Source: Gracilaria gracilis
Taxonomy: Eukaryota > Rhodophyta > Florideophyceae > Gracilariales > Gracilariaceae
Length of the DNA stretch: 64,000 nt
Direction of reading: 5' to 3'
Assembly (NCBI GenBank): GCA_030374805.1
Contig: JARGSG010000124.1
Span: 1 to 64,000 of the forward strand
In this document: positions 22,359 through 32,963 of the stretch, in pieces
Layout: every line of letters starts with the position of its first letter
Numbering within the stretch: the first letter of the stretch is position 1
Position numbers and translations under genes: made by a program
Notes under the pieces: model-generated
What the model saw: the letters and a program-made list of their open reading frames with translations, nothing else
What the model was told of the DNA's origin: nothing
Database searches by the model: none

Positions 22359-22979
22359 GACCTCTTTCCTGCGTTCGCAGATCCGAATCCAATCATCGAC
22401 CCTGGCTGTCCCAAGAGCGTCGGATCTCTGTGCGCCATTGCACAGCTCTGCGTGTCGTTGGGAGTAGAATTGGCTCTCGATGAGTTGGACTGCGAACCTT
22501 TTCTTCACGGCTTCGGTGAAGAGTGCGTTGATGCCATGCCAATTTTCGCATTGTGGAAACTTAAAGGTAATGACGAAAATGGAACTCCTTCCCCGCTACC
22601 ATTCTACGTAGTGCATGACAAGGGGCCAATTCTGTTGGGCAACGACGTACTTTCACGTTCTGACCTCCTAAACTAGGATAACAAAGTCCTAATCCCTCAG
22701 GGATTTGTCTTCAATTCCGCTTCTGTCCTGCTCGGAACCTATCACACTGGTTTCGAACTCACGAAGCGAACCAGACTCCTCCTTGTGCCCTCGTCCACCT
22801 CTTCTGTCAAATTCTTCTTCGCGAAGAACCTTGCCCTAAAGGGAACGACGATAGAGAATGAAGAGCGATTCGCTAGACGCTTTCATCTCTACATTCACCT
22901 ACGTCCGAAGAACATGAAGAGGATTTGCCAACGCGTCAGAGTCCTCACGAGGACGCTCGAAGCCTTGCTATAATCCGCA
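22359..22979 (+). pseudogene. Copia protease and integrase N-terminus
   Basis: The aspartic-protease core reads NPIIDPGCPKSVGSL, where copia proteases have D-[ST]-G; here Pro replaces Ser/Thr, so catalysis is doubtful. The downstream segment GPILLGNDVLSRSDLL resembles the ILG-x-D motif of retropepsins. A TAG (~22,674-22,676) and a TAA (22,970-22,972) interrupt the frame. His residues in RRFHLYIHL followed by CTTC just after the second stop fit the HHCC zinc-binding domain of integrase. Confidence 0.6.
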
Positions 22980-23984
22980 TTTGATTCATGTACGACATGT
23001 GCGAGCAATGGGCCCCCATTAGCGTCCAGGAAGGTCTTCTTCTCCCGTATCTTGAAGCACCAAGTGGACTTTATGTTTGTAGCCGAACTCGGCAACCTCC
23101 CAATCCCCCACATGAAGGACGCAGCCCCAGGGTTCTCGGTCGCATGGCGATGCCTCTCGAGAAACATGAAAAATACTGCGGAAAGCTTTGAGATCCATTG
23201 GATCTCAACTCATGGCGCCCCCACAGAACTCTCGGACGACCCAGAATTCGACTGCGAAGAGTTCAGGGCAATGTGTGCCTCGCATGGCATTACATATTGT
23301 CCTAGGCCAGCCCGTCGGCACAGCAAGCTAAAAATCGTCGAATCTTCTAACGAGGCCATCAGATTCCTGATCCAACGCCTCGTTAAAGACAGACAATTCA
23401 CGGCTCCTAGATGGCAACAGTGCCCCTCTGACCAAGAATTGGTCTCTAGAGCCACATTCCTCAAGAACATCTTGCTAGATTCAAGGTTCATATCCAGTTT
23501 CGAGCTGGCTCGAGGGTATAGGCCGGCACGCCAGGGCCTGCCAAAAGCTTGGCTCATGAAGGACCTCGCCGATGCCTACGACGAAAAGACAGCTCGTCAG
23601 GCCCTGCATACGTTCCTACGCACGAAAGACGTAAAGCACCTAGACAAAACACTACCTGTTCCCAAGACGCCTTTCTATTACTTTGTGAAAAGCGCAAGGA
23701 GGGAAAAATGGTATCCAGGGTTTGTCAAAGAGGTTTATGAACACTTCGTAATTGTTTCGGCGACCGAAGACCTCCACCGCTTCTCGTACACTGTTGCGTA
23801 CGAAGACCTCCGTCTACGCCCCAAGTCTAAGTTGCTCGAAGAACTCGAGCACATAGAACTCGGGTACACAGAATTTCCTCAACCTTCGCCCGACCCTGAA
23901 GTGGTCCCACAGCAAGGACAGCCGGATATACAAAACAAAACCACTCGTCTAAATAACGGAAGAGGCGCCAATAATGGAGGATGA
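22980..23984 (+). pseudogene. Copia integrase catalytic core
   Basis: Same frame as the protease. The segment LSDDPEFDCEEF aligns with the second Asp block of copia integrases (S-D-x-G-x-E-F), with Gly replaced. ARRHSKLKIVESSNEAIRFL aligns with the Glu block (N-G-x-x-E-R-x-N). DVDFMFVAELG at ~23,060 would carry the first acidic region. C-terminal basic motifs continue to TGA at 23,982-23,984. Substituted Gly and Arg residues around the active site fit a degenerate or divergent lineage. Confidence 0.6.
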
Positions 23985-25736
23985 CCTACAGCTGAATACC
24001 GCATTCGCAGAATGGGATGACCATTCTCTTAGCTCCGCCTTTCTTGCCGGAACATCCGCTACCCGCCCTTTCGACATCCGGTCGAAGGACATTGGCCAAC
24101 CGGTTCCATCCCCTGGCACTCTACCTCCGAACGCGTCGCTAAAGTCCGCAAAGCAAGCCATCTTGAAGGACCTCTATGCCAAATTCGGTAATGATCCGCT
24201 CACAGAGCACAAGCTTCAAGGAGCACCCAGGTGGTTACTTGAACAATCCATTAACAAGAAGAAAGAGAACTACAAGCAAAAGGGATCATATCGTGCAGTG
24301 TCCATTCGGTCCATCCCGAGGGATGCAAACCTCATATCCTCCCACCACTTCTTCAATGTTAAACACGATGGAGAAAAGAACATAATGAAGTTGAAGTGCC
24401 GCCTCTTACCTCACGGAAGCAGAGATCGTGAGAAAGACACTCTTCGCTCCGACTCTTCCATAGCTCGGTTCTCAACTATAAGTACGCTCCTCTCACTCTC
24501 ATCCCTCTTTCACTTCCCAATAGAATCACTTGACTTGAAATTGGCCTAACTTCTCGCAGGGGAGCTGAAGCGGGACATATACATGCGTCCACCACGAGGC
24601 TGGAGCACATATACAGATGACGTGCGGAAGCTACTAGCCCCCGCCTACGGACTAGTGGAGTCCGGAAGGCTATGGCAACTCTGTGTCGAGCAGTGGCTTC
24701 TGGATATAGGCTTCGTCCATGTCCCTGGGATTCCGCAACTGTTTCTGATGTGGAAAGGCGGTGAACTAGTAATGGCCCTAGCCAAGGTAGTCGACGACAT
24801 GATCTTCTCCGGAAAAGCTGAACATATGCCACGTTTCCGAGAGAACATATCCGCCAAGTTCAATGTAGAGCGTTTTAACAGAGGACAAGATATTGCCTTC
24901 AACTGCCTCTTCATCAAACCACACGCAGACTTCAGCGTCTCCTTGAGTATGGAGGAATTCCTCTCGACCAATCAAGCCAATCGAACTCTCCCATCACCGC
25001 AAGAAAGACAACGACAGCGCATGCAAACCGGAAGAACTACGACGCTTCCAGGCACTGACCGGGAAACTGAACTTTCTTGGCCACGGCAATCTTCCACAGG
25101 CCTCCTTAGTTGCAAGTAAGCTGCAGCAGAACGTCTCTCAGATAAAAATAAGCCATATAAGGCAACTCAACCAAGCCCTGGTTCACTTGAAATCGTTTTC
25201 GCCCACGCTGCTGTACAAGTCACCAGCTGAACCTATGTCTCCTACGAGCTTTGAAGCTGACGTGATAGGCTTCAGTGACGCCACTTCAGGCAACACCTCT
25301 TATGGCGAAACAGGGTTCCTGTGTGGGTTATCCTTCCAGTCCAAGAAGCTCCAGGTGTTCCATGTATTGGACTGGCACAGCTCCAGACAACACAGAGTCT
25401 CATTTCCCTCCGCGGGTGCGGAAATACTAGCCGCCGCCCACAGAGCGGATCGAGCAATCTACCTGGCTGAAACAGTGCCCTTCATGGTACATCCATCAGG
25501 CCAGAAGCCAAGGCCAAACTTGCAAATGTTTGTATATTCATTTGGACTATATAGCTATATAGCACAATATATACACTCCATGAGCAAAAGGACTTTCGTC
25601 TCCGCCCCATAGTTGCGCGCCTTCGAAACTCCTTCGAGGCCCAGGAGATGAGCTCTTTAAGCTGGATCTCCGGACCTGTGAACCCTGCAGATGCACTTAC
25701 AAAGATTAACCCCCATGCTTTTAAGAAGCTAAATTA
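23974..25736 (+). pseudogene. Copia reverse transcriptase and RNase H
   Basis: RT segments include QGSYRAVSIRSIPRDANLISSHHFF and, after a stop at ~24,549, the catalytic block LAKVVDDMIFSGKAEHM, where V-V-D-D matches the Y-x-D-D motif of copia elements. RNase H follows in another frame: DVIGFSDATSGNTSYGETGF (first Asp) and SAGAEILAAAHRADRAIYL (Glu). At least two stops and one frameshift occur. The region ends near 25,736, without a polypurine tract or LTR that I could recognise. Confidence 0.75.
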
Positions 25737-25744
25737 GGTGATAG

Positions 25745-26030
25745 TCAACGGCATAGTACCTAAGGAGATCTTAGGCTCTATACCCTAAGCTTAAACATTT
25801 ATCTACCAAGCAACGTGACTTTAAATACTCTAATGCGCAATTCTAGTGGCCCTTGCCTGGCTTACCCTTGTGCTTTGCACGCTTGGCCGCGTGCTTTGCA
25901 GCTCCACTACGGTTCTTGCTACCTCCTTCGCGACGCGGTACAATGTGTACAAGTCGAATCTCAAGAATACGCTCGAACAGAGCGGGATCATCAACGCAGC
26001 ACCTCACAAAGTATTCACTAAGCTTCAGCG
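25745..26030. other. No independent gene seen
   Basis: Contains the C-terminal end of the minus-strand unidentified gene (from ~25,840, basic tail KRAKHKGKPGKGH) and otherwise nothing recognised. Confidence 0.4.
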
Positions 26031-26945
26031 GATAACGTTCGACAGCGTCTAGGATCTCGCCATTCTTTCAATCCACGCAGATAAGGTGATCAAAGTTTTT
26101 TGCACGCATGCGTACCAGGTACACACCAACGTCCTGCATCAACAGGAACCTCAAGTACCCGCTATACTTCTTATGGCCGAAACGCACGCGCTGGAGTTCG
26201 ACCCTGTCGGCACATTGGGCAACCCAAGCTGCCGCGTCCGAGAAAGACAACATACTCCGAACGAAGTCGCGAAATAAATTCTCAGGCGCGTACTGTGCAC
26301 CAACAACTCGAGCCATGCCATTTGCCTTGAAGAACCTCGAAGCTCAAACCGTCGAGTCGTTTCCGTCAGTTCTCGATCTCCTGGGCTGGAAACTCGCCCT
26401 GGAACGCCAGGGTGCTTCAAACCATGCGCATCCAACGCATCCAGAACCGCATGATCATCAATTGCGACCACCTTCATCGCACCAGTCCGAGCATCGTACT
26501 TTTTACGATACGGAACACCGCCCTTCCATATTCCTAGATGAGTAAGCGCATTAGTCAACAAAGGACCCCCGAGCGAGTCTAACTCTATACGACACCACCC
26601 CCAGTAGGGCTCATTATTGTTGTCGCCATACTAGCGCCCGCCTTCCAAGAGTCGAACACCAACTTCGGCTGGAAGCATACCGTCTTTAGCTAAATACAGC
26701 ACGGTATCAATACAGGAATCTTCCGTTGAGCCATCTTCGCATTTGTACAAGCTATACCTTTGAGCGGTAGCATAGTCTAATGGAACCTTTGGCCGCGCTT
26801 GACCCCACTTGCGAACTCGCACTCTCGCTGCGCGGTCTAACTCTACGGCTTCAAAGTAACGGTAATCACAGTCACTGTGTTCGAGAAGGTAGTGCTTGTG
26901 GCTGTTTTCATCAACACGCTCTACCAAAGAAAGATTTTGCATGCT
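25840..26945 (-). pseudogene. Unidentified gene, one stop and one frameshift
   Basis: Right to left, a coherent protein of ~350 residues: ERVDENSHKHYLLEHSDCDY, a WGQARPKVPLDYA segment, TVLYLAKDGML, then TAG (26,632-26,634) and, in the same frame, YWGWCRIELDSLGGPLLTNA and GGVPYRKKYDARTGAMKVV. Near 26,335 a one-base shift leads to MARVVGAQYAPENLFRDF and to FDHLICVD-CKNGEILDAVER, ending in a basic tail. Spaced Cys, His and Asp residues (H-L-I-C-V-D) recall a papain-like or nuclease fold, but I cannot name a family. It could be a lost host gene or an element-encoded accessory protein. Codon use is less GC-biased than in the gene island. Confidence 0.4.
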
Positions 26946-27536
26946 CTACTTCTGATAGGACTCAATGCACTGAGCGGGAGTATGAGACGACACGAAGAAT
27001 GAAAAACCCGGAAGTACATCTTTTTATTGTTTAAATTGAGCAATTTATTATCTACGATTGCGGAGTACCTGCGTTCTCTGAAAACCGCTGATCGCGACGA
27101 TCCCTGCATATTTTGCTTTTCCATGTTGTACCTGAGGCAAACGCTAGCCCTAGCGCGTGATCGTTTGCCATTTATCCGAACCAAGTGCGCTTTCCGCCCC
27201 ATAAGTTTGCAAAAATGAGTAAACAGCCTTTTAAGTGATAGTGTCTTACTACTTCACTTCTAGTAAGAGTTCTTGAAGTCGCAAACAGTCGACATACTTG
27301 GCAAGCGTTTGATCGAACAGCTATTTTTAAGTGTTCTTTAAAAAGAGCCACAGAAAATCTGTGGATCAAAGAGCCCTCCTAAAAACCCGTGGATTGCACA
27401 GCATGAACGACAAAAAGGAACTTCAAACAACCTGAGCCCGTTCAAATATGTAGTGCAACCTTTTTTTGGCTTTCAAGCCAACAAGTGTTTAGATTAAATT
27501 TTTTCCGGCTTGCTAAAGTGTGACTCAAAAACTAGA
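26946..27536. other. No gene seen
   Basis: AT-rich, with short ORFs lacking motifs. It separates the unidentified gene from the truncated copia fragment. Confidence 0.4.
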
Positions 27537-27880
27537 GGGTGTGGACAGCTGTGATACGTGAGGCAAAGCCACTTTGGACTGGTCTTTTTACATTAGTTGT
27601 CACCGCGTGTCTGCGCAAGCAATTCATTTGAGGCGTTTTTATTAGTATGAGCTCGCGCGCCTTTCCGGGCCAAAGGCGCGCCTTAGAGAGGAAAAATGAA
27701 TGCTTGAGACCCAGATCAAGCTGCGAGGGTATCCGGGGGTGCCAGCGGAGAGCGATAGAACTTTTCTTTGTTTGCTGGTCCTGTCTCCCGTCCACTCCTT
27801 CCCACTCGGTTTGGAGCTTCCAACGGCGCGCTACTCACCATCACGCGATGGAATCTGCTTCCCCACGAATGCAGTCAATA
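27537..27880 (+). repeat. Truncated second copy of copia 5' end
   Basis: Aligns with 20,443-20,770, including the start of gag (ATGGAATCTGCTTCCCCA), then stops abruptly. Many differences are C in the full copy versus T here, for example in runs corresponding to CTCTCCTTCG and CGGTCCGG. It has the same orientation as the main element, so the two form a ~7.1-kb direct repeat. Confidence 0.85.
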
Positions 27881-28528
27881 CTTTGAATGTGGGTTAATTG
27901 CCACCATTTGAATTCTTACAGCAGTCAAACAGAAGAATGCATCCAAATGTACTGTAAGGGGATGGTTGAATGGCATTTCGTCCGAATGGCAGTGAAATAT
28001 TGTGCCATTCATTTTAACTGAGAGGATTGTTTGATGCACAACTGAAAGGTGTTGGTTGCACACGTGGCGTAGCTGTTTTGTGGGGTGGACAGTTTGTTGG
28101 CTTTTGAAAAGTGTTGTAAAAGTTTTAGAGTTTAGCGTGGAGGTGCAGTTGCGCGAGATGACAGGGGAGACAGGGGAGAGGGGAGGGGGCGCGTGCAGGA
28201 GCAAGCGGCAGATTGGGGCATTGTTTGAGCGCGCAAACGAGAGCCGCACGGCGCAGCCAATGGGCGGTGGCGCGGAACAGCGTGGCGGGAAAAGAACACG
28301 CCGGCGCGCAGTGGCGCGCGCACGCGCGGCAAACAGCGCGCGCAAGCGTGCGGCAGACAACTGGCGCCGCCACACGCGTGACGCACGCGCGCACGCGCGC
28401 GCCACCACGCGCCACGCGCCACGCGCCGCGCGCACAAAAACGGCGCCGCCGCACGCGGGTGGGTGAGCGCCGCCGCTGCGCGCCGGTGGTGCACGCGTGC
28501 GTCGCTGCGCCGCGCCGCGCGCGCGCCC
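27881..28528. other. Upstream region of the zinc-finger gene
   Basis: Composition changes sharply from AT-rich to very GC-rich near 28,130, marking the edge of the gene island. GCGC-alternating runs (28,300-28,530) resemble an unmethylated CpG-type promoter region. No TATA box was noticed. Confidence 0.4.
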
Positions 28529-30034
28529 ATGGATCGCCGCTTGCGCCACTTGGTGCTGCACGCGTCATCGTCATTGCCATCGCCATCGCCACCGCCACCG
28601 CCACCGTCATCGCCTCCGCCGCCTTCGCTGCCGCCGCCGCTGCCGCCGCCGCCGCCGCCTTTGCTGCCGCCGCCTTTGCTGCCGCCGCCGCCTTTGCCGC
28701 CGCCGCCTTTGCTGCCGCCGCCGCCGCCGCCGCCGCTCATGTCTTCGTCGTCGCCGCACTCCGATCGCGCCGCGCGCGCGCACGCTGCTGCCGCTGCTGC
28801 CGCTGCCGCTGCTGCCGCCGCTGCGCCGCCGCCACCGCCGCCGCCTCGCGCCGCGCTCGCGCACCCCGCCTTGTGCATGGCGTCGTCGGCGTCCACGCCA
28901 CCGCCGCCGCTCCACTTTTCGCAGCACCTGCACCGCGCTGCGCCCCACCATGCGCACGCGCATCACCATCATCTCCCCAGCAACAACAACAACAACAACA
29001 ACAACCACAACATTGTAAACGCCCAATGCAGCGAAGCGCTCAACTCACCAACCTATGCATGGGACGGTGCCACGTCGTCAGCGCTCGCTTCCAACGCGCT
29101 GTCCACACATCAGCCGCACCACCACTCCATCATGCCGCTGCACCTCACCACCACCAACGCCGAGTTCGCCAACGCCCTCACGCCCGGAATAGCCGCCTTG
29201 GCGCCCTCCTTCAACCCCAACGTTGTGCGCGCCTTTGTGAACGCCACCTCCGCCGTGCCCACGGCGCACGCGCTCAAGAAGCAGCGCCCCAACCTGCCGC
29301 AGCTACAGCACGTCAAGCCGCTGCTCAACGCGCCGCTCACGTCGCCCGTCAGCACCTCCACCATTCCGAACATCAAGTCTCCCTTGGTGCCAGTTGCCCC
29401 ATCCGTAGAAAGCCCATTCAGTCGCAACGTCCAACATCAGCTCCCATTCAATGCGCACATCAAGCGCCTCTCGCCGCCTCTCATCTCATCGTCGCCGTCC
29501 AAACCGCTCAACGCCTCCACCTTGGCAGCTGCTGCTGCTGCTGCGTGCAACACCAACAACAGCAGCAGCAACAACAACAACAACAACAACAACAACAGCA
29601 ACAACTTGGCGCCGCATCAAACGGCGCCGAGAGACAAACACACGCCGACGTCAACAACGCCCGCGTGGCCGCAGAAGCGATCTCGAAGCTCGCGCCCCAG
29701 GAGTCGCAGAAAAGGCGCCAACGGGCCCACCATCCCCGTGCACCTGCGCAACCCCAAGAAGGGGCGCGCTCGCGTGTTTCGAGAGTGCAAGCACTGCCAC
29801 ACAGAGAACCACATCAGGCGGTCGGATTGTGTGTCGTGTCGAAGACCGCTGCCGCCGGGCAAGAGACGACGCGATGGCAATCCATTGTACGATAGGCGCA
29901 GGATGCAGGCGTGCACATCGACTAGCGCCGCCACCACTGCCGCGGTGTCGGATGCTCAGCCGAACAACAACAAAGCGCTTTTAGGTGGCGCTACAAGTAC
30001 GGTGCTCAACGAGAGCATGTCCGTGAGTAAATGA
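28529..30034 (+). CDS. Low-complexity protein with C-terminal RanBP2-like zinc finger
   Basis: 501 residues from ATG 28,529 (context GCGCCCATGG). The longer frame to 28,463 would need a GTG start. Residues ~14-90 are almost pure Pro with Leu and Ser, then an Ala tract, an Asn tract, and a second Asn tract at ~350. The only folded part is near the C-terminus: ECKHCHTENHIRRSDCVSC (Cys 420, 423, 434, 437). Its spacing C-x2-C-x3-N-x6-C-x2-C matches RanBP2-type fingers, which bind RNA or ubiquitin, but the usual Trp two residues before the first Cys is missing. A basic run (KRSRSSRPRSRRKG) precedes it. A nuclear, nucleic-acid-associated role is inferred. Other long overlapping frames here are GC-driven shadows. 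Confidence 0.6.
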   Translation: MDRRLRHLVLHASSSLPSPSPPPPPPSSPPPPSLPPPLPPPPPPLLPPPLLPPPPLPPPPLLPPPPPPPLMSSSSPHSDRAARAHAAAAAAAAAAAAAAPPPPPPPRAALAHPALCMASSASTPPPPLHFSQHLHRAAPHHAHAHHHHLPSNNNNNNNNHNIVNAQCSEALNSPTYAWDGATSSALASNALSTHQPHHHSIMPLHLTTTNAEFANALTPGIAALAPSFNPNVVRAFVNATSAVPTAHALKKQRPNLPQLQHVKPLLNAPLTSPVSTSTIPNIKSPLVPVAPSVESPFSRNVQHQLPFNAHIKRLSPPLISSSPSKPLNASTLAAAAAAACNTNNSSSNNNNNNNNNSNNLAPHQTAPRDKHTPTSTTPAWPQKRSRSSRPRSRRKGANGPTIPVHLRNPKKGRARVFRECKHCHTENHIRRSDCVSCRRPLPPGKRRRDGNPLYDRRRMQACTSTSAATTAAVSDAQPNNNKALLGGATSTVLNESMSVSK

Positions 30035-31013
30035 TTTATGTATGGGGCGGTTTCGTTTTTGTTGCATAATAGATACAACAACTCGTGCTGTTACTGTTTG
30101 TCGTAAGGATAATTACACGTCACACACACAGTATCACATGCAACCACACACACACACGATCAATGGTCAGTGCACACTCATTGACGCACGCACTTGACAT
30201 ACACAAACACACACACATCACGTCACACACAGTTCAAACACAGACAGCCACGTCGTAGTATCCATCACATTTGGCATTGTGGCCAGCGAAGTTCTTAACA
30301 ACGTACCTAAAGCATGTGATAAAGGAGCCGCCTGCTCAACCGGGTGCTGTAACATGTACTGTACATACGCGTGCGTGAGCGTGCGACCTGTGTATCGTGA
30401 GCTTTCAGTGTGTACCGTGTGTATGCGTACGTGTATGCCATGTACTGTGTGCGCGCGCGCGTGAACATTCGAGCTTGTATCTCCCCTAACCATTACACGT
30501 TTAGCCCACATTCACGGACACACGTCATCGTCGTCGACTCGCATCTTCCCATACACTCATACACATGACACACGACACCCGCATAGGCTCGCCGACGACC
30601 GGCTACGGCATGCCATCCGCGCACTCGCAGTTCATGTTTTTCTTTGCTTGGGCCTAGTGTACAATTCTACTGCGAAGGCTAGGTGAGCGCGTGTATAGGC
30701 TATGGGTCATGTGCTGTAGTGTGTCGTGTGTACCAACGGTATCATTGTGAGCTTGAGACCACAACAATGCTTTGATCATCATGTTGTGGTTGTGGTGGTG
30801 GTGGTTGCGATTAGTATCAAAAAGGGCGCAACCGAGCCGTAAGCGCAGCTCAACGCGAGTTGGGCGACGAGCGATATTCCGTATAGTTGCAAGGTGGGTG
30901 CCACAGGATCTCATCCCACAGCGGATCCCTATTGGACAAACAAGTGACAAACTCATCAACGGCCGTGAGCGAGTTCTGCACCGCGTTCACATCGGCGTGC
31001 TTGTGCGTGCCGC
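30035..31013. other. Intergenic region with CA/GT-rich repeats
   Basis: Contains CACACA runs (30,121-30,160 and 30,203-30,232) and alternating GT/AC sequence (30,355-30,465). It must hold the 3' ends of both flanking convergent genes. No ORF with a motif. Confidence 0.5.
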
Positions 31014-32464
31014 TCATGAAGCGGTCGATGCGGTCAACAGCGCGCTGTGCGGGTGGCGAAACTTGCGCGCAAAGAAGCACCTGGACTTGAGCACGCCGGG
31101 GTCCCAAAACGGCAGCGAGCCGTCGGGCAGCTGCTGATCAATGTAGTACGGGTGCTGTCCGCTTCGGGTGCCGTTGAGCTTCCAATAAATGCCGCGCAGC
31201 GCGTGGTGCGCCAGCGTGGAGTTGAAGTACGGGTGGTTCCACGCCAGCATGGCAAAGAAGTGCTCCTCCGGGTCCTTCATCATGGACAGCAGGATGAGCA
31301 GCCTTCTGGCAAACGGGCTGCGCACGGAAAAGCGCGCAAACGAGCGGTGCAGAATGACCCACGCCTCGCTCTGCAGAAAGTGCAGCCCGAGCTGATCGCG
31401 CACGGGGTGGGCGCTGTGCGTTTGGAGCAGCTGGTGATGCGCGGCGTCGCGCATGGCCAGCGAGGTGTCGTAGAAGATGGAGTCGAAGCGCGACTGCTTG
31501 GTGCGGTTCCAAAACTGAAAGTTGGGCGCCAGCTGCAAAAAAGTGATGTTGCGGCGCACAATGTGCGGGTGTCCCAGGATGCGGCGCATGTTTGCAATGT
31601 TGACCAGCGGGTAGTCCGAGCCGGAGAGGTTGATAAAGTAGTGCCAGCGTTGCGGCAGCTCCAGCAGGTACTCGATGGCGGACAGCGTGTTGAGCAGCAT
31701 GGACACGCCCATGTAGGTGATGTGCTCGGAGGGCATGACGTGCACGTTGGCCAACTTGGGGCTGCGGCGCAAGGAGTTGCGGATCGGGGCGGTGCGCTCG
31801 GGGGCAATCTTCTTGTCAAAGTGGATGAGGTACAGGTTGGACGGGTGCCACAGAATGGTGAGCAAGCGCGGCAGAAAGGCGAGGTTGGACTCGGAGATCT
31901 GCATGAAGAAGGCCAGGTCGGCGTGTCGGTCACCCACGACGTGCGTCATGTTGGCGGCCGGCAGCGGCTGCACGTGCGGCGACTGCTCGATGGTAAGCGC
32001 GCTGTGGTCCACATAGAACACGGAGCCGTCAGCTGCAATGACGGAGCTGCGGCTCGCGGAGTCGGAGGCAGAGTCGGAGGCGGAGGCGGAGGAAGAGTCG
32101 GGGGCAGGAACAGCAGCGCGCGCGGCAGCGACAACACTTGGCAAGGCATTGCGCGCGGCAGCGCCGTGGTGCGACGCGCCGTGCGCGCGCGCGGCGGGCG
32201 GCGGAGCGCGCGGCGGCGCGCGCGGCGAGAGGGCGCGCGGTCGCGCAGCAGCGACAGCTGCGCAGTGAAGAGGGCGGCGCGCGAAAGCGCGGCAAAGGCG
32301 AGCAGCACGACGGCGGCGGCCAGCAGCGTGACGAGCTGCGGCGGCGGGCGCGCGGCGCGGCGGCGCTTGTGCGGCGGCGGCGCGCGCGGGCGCAGGCGGC
32401 GGATGCGCGGCAGCTGCAGCGGGTCGCGCATCGCGCCGGACGCGCCGTGCATGACGCCGTACAT
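31014..32464 (-). CDS. GT14-like (core-2/I-branching, xylosyltransferase-type) glycosyltransferase, type II membrane protein
   Basis: The catalytic region matches the Branch domain (GT14): FFMQISESNLAFLPRLL, YFINLSGSDYPLV (the family's N-L-S-G-x-D-[FY]-P), LGLHFLQSEAWVILHRSF, and DPEEHFFAMLAWNHPYF with the acidic DEE-type motif. It probably transfers Xyl or GlcNAc in the Golgi. The signal anchor is in another frame: from ATG 32,464, residues ~44-60 are LVTLLAAAVVLLAFAAL after a basic PHKRRRAARP. A frame change within the GC-rich stem (about 32,100-32,250) is needed to join anchor and catalytic domain. It could be a sequencing error, a short intron or a real mutation. Divergent from NDUFA9, sharing a 499-bp region. 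Confidence 0.8.
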
Positions 32465-32486
32465 GACGCCGCACCCTCGTACATGA

Positions 32487-32519
<33 letters not shown>

Positions 32520-32686
32520 ACAGTCGTCTTGCTGAAAAACAAAGCGGAGGGGAGGGGAGGGGAGGGAGGAGCACGTCGCGACACGCGGCGCGCCGCTGGC
32601 GCGCCGCTGGCGCGCCACAATGTGTCATTTGTGCGAGCACACGCGCGTGTGAGGCGCGCGCCAGCTCACTCGCGTCGCGTCGCGTC

Positions 32687-32758
32687 GCCGCGTGTACCAC
32701 GTGCGCCGCGTGTACCACGTGCGCCGCGTGTACCACGTGCGTCGCGTGTGCCACATGC
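32687..32758. promoter_or_regulatory. Tandem 18-bp repeat with CACGTG boxes in a bidirectional promoter
   Basis: Three perfect copies of GCCGCGTGTACCACGTGC (32,687-32,740) and a degenerate fourth (to 32,758). Each perfect copy has CACGTG, at 32,698, 32,716 and 32,734. The site lies between the divergent GT14 (start 32,464) and NDUFA9 (start 32,964) genes. CACGTG is the core bound by bHLH and bZIP factors; binding here is inferred. Confidence 0.7.
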
Positions 32759-32906
32759 ACGCGTCTGCTAACTGTATGTGTGGACAACGTGTGTATTGTG
32801 TACACGTCGACCACGTGTGTGGTGTGGTCGCGGCACCGATCAGAAGTTCTGAACAGAAGAGCTGACGAGAACACCCATCGCTGCCGCGCCGCTCTGCATC
32901 GCCGCC

Positions 32907-32944
32907 GCCGCCCGCCGCCCGCCGCCCGCCGCCCGCCGCCCGCC
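32907..32944. repeat. GCCGCCC heptamer tandem repeat
   Basis: About five to six contiguous copies of a 7-bp C-rich unit immediately upstream of the NDUFA9 ATG (32,964), probably within its 5' leader. Confidence 0.7.
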
Positions 32945-32963
32945 ACCGCCCGCGTCCCCCGAC

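Larger units (their letters stand above)
20443..25740 (+). mobile_element. Ty1/copia-like LTR retrotransposon, decayed, lacking a recognisable 3' LTR
   Basis: Domain order gag - protease - integrase - RT - RNase H is diagnostic of Ty1/copia. The 5' end (TGTGGACA at ~20,443) through the leader is matched by a second copy at 27,537-27,880. No matching repeat follows the RNase H region, so the 3' end is lost or unrecognisable. Gag, protease and integrase share one frame after removal of the 291-bp MITE plus 4 bp. Confidence 0.8.

Noticed and set aside
28213-29895. 560-codon plus-strand ORF
   Set aside because: Frame shadow of the zinc-finger gene caused by GC-rich microsatellites; no domain, and the competing frame has the Cys-finger.
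31047-32486. 479-codon plus-strand ORF opposite GT14
   Set aside because: Antisense shadow in very GC-rich DNA; the GT14 motifs are on the other strand.
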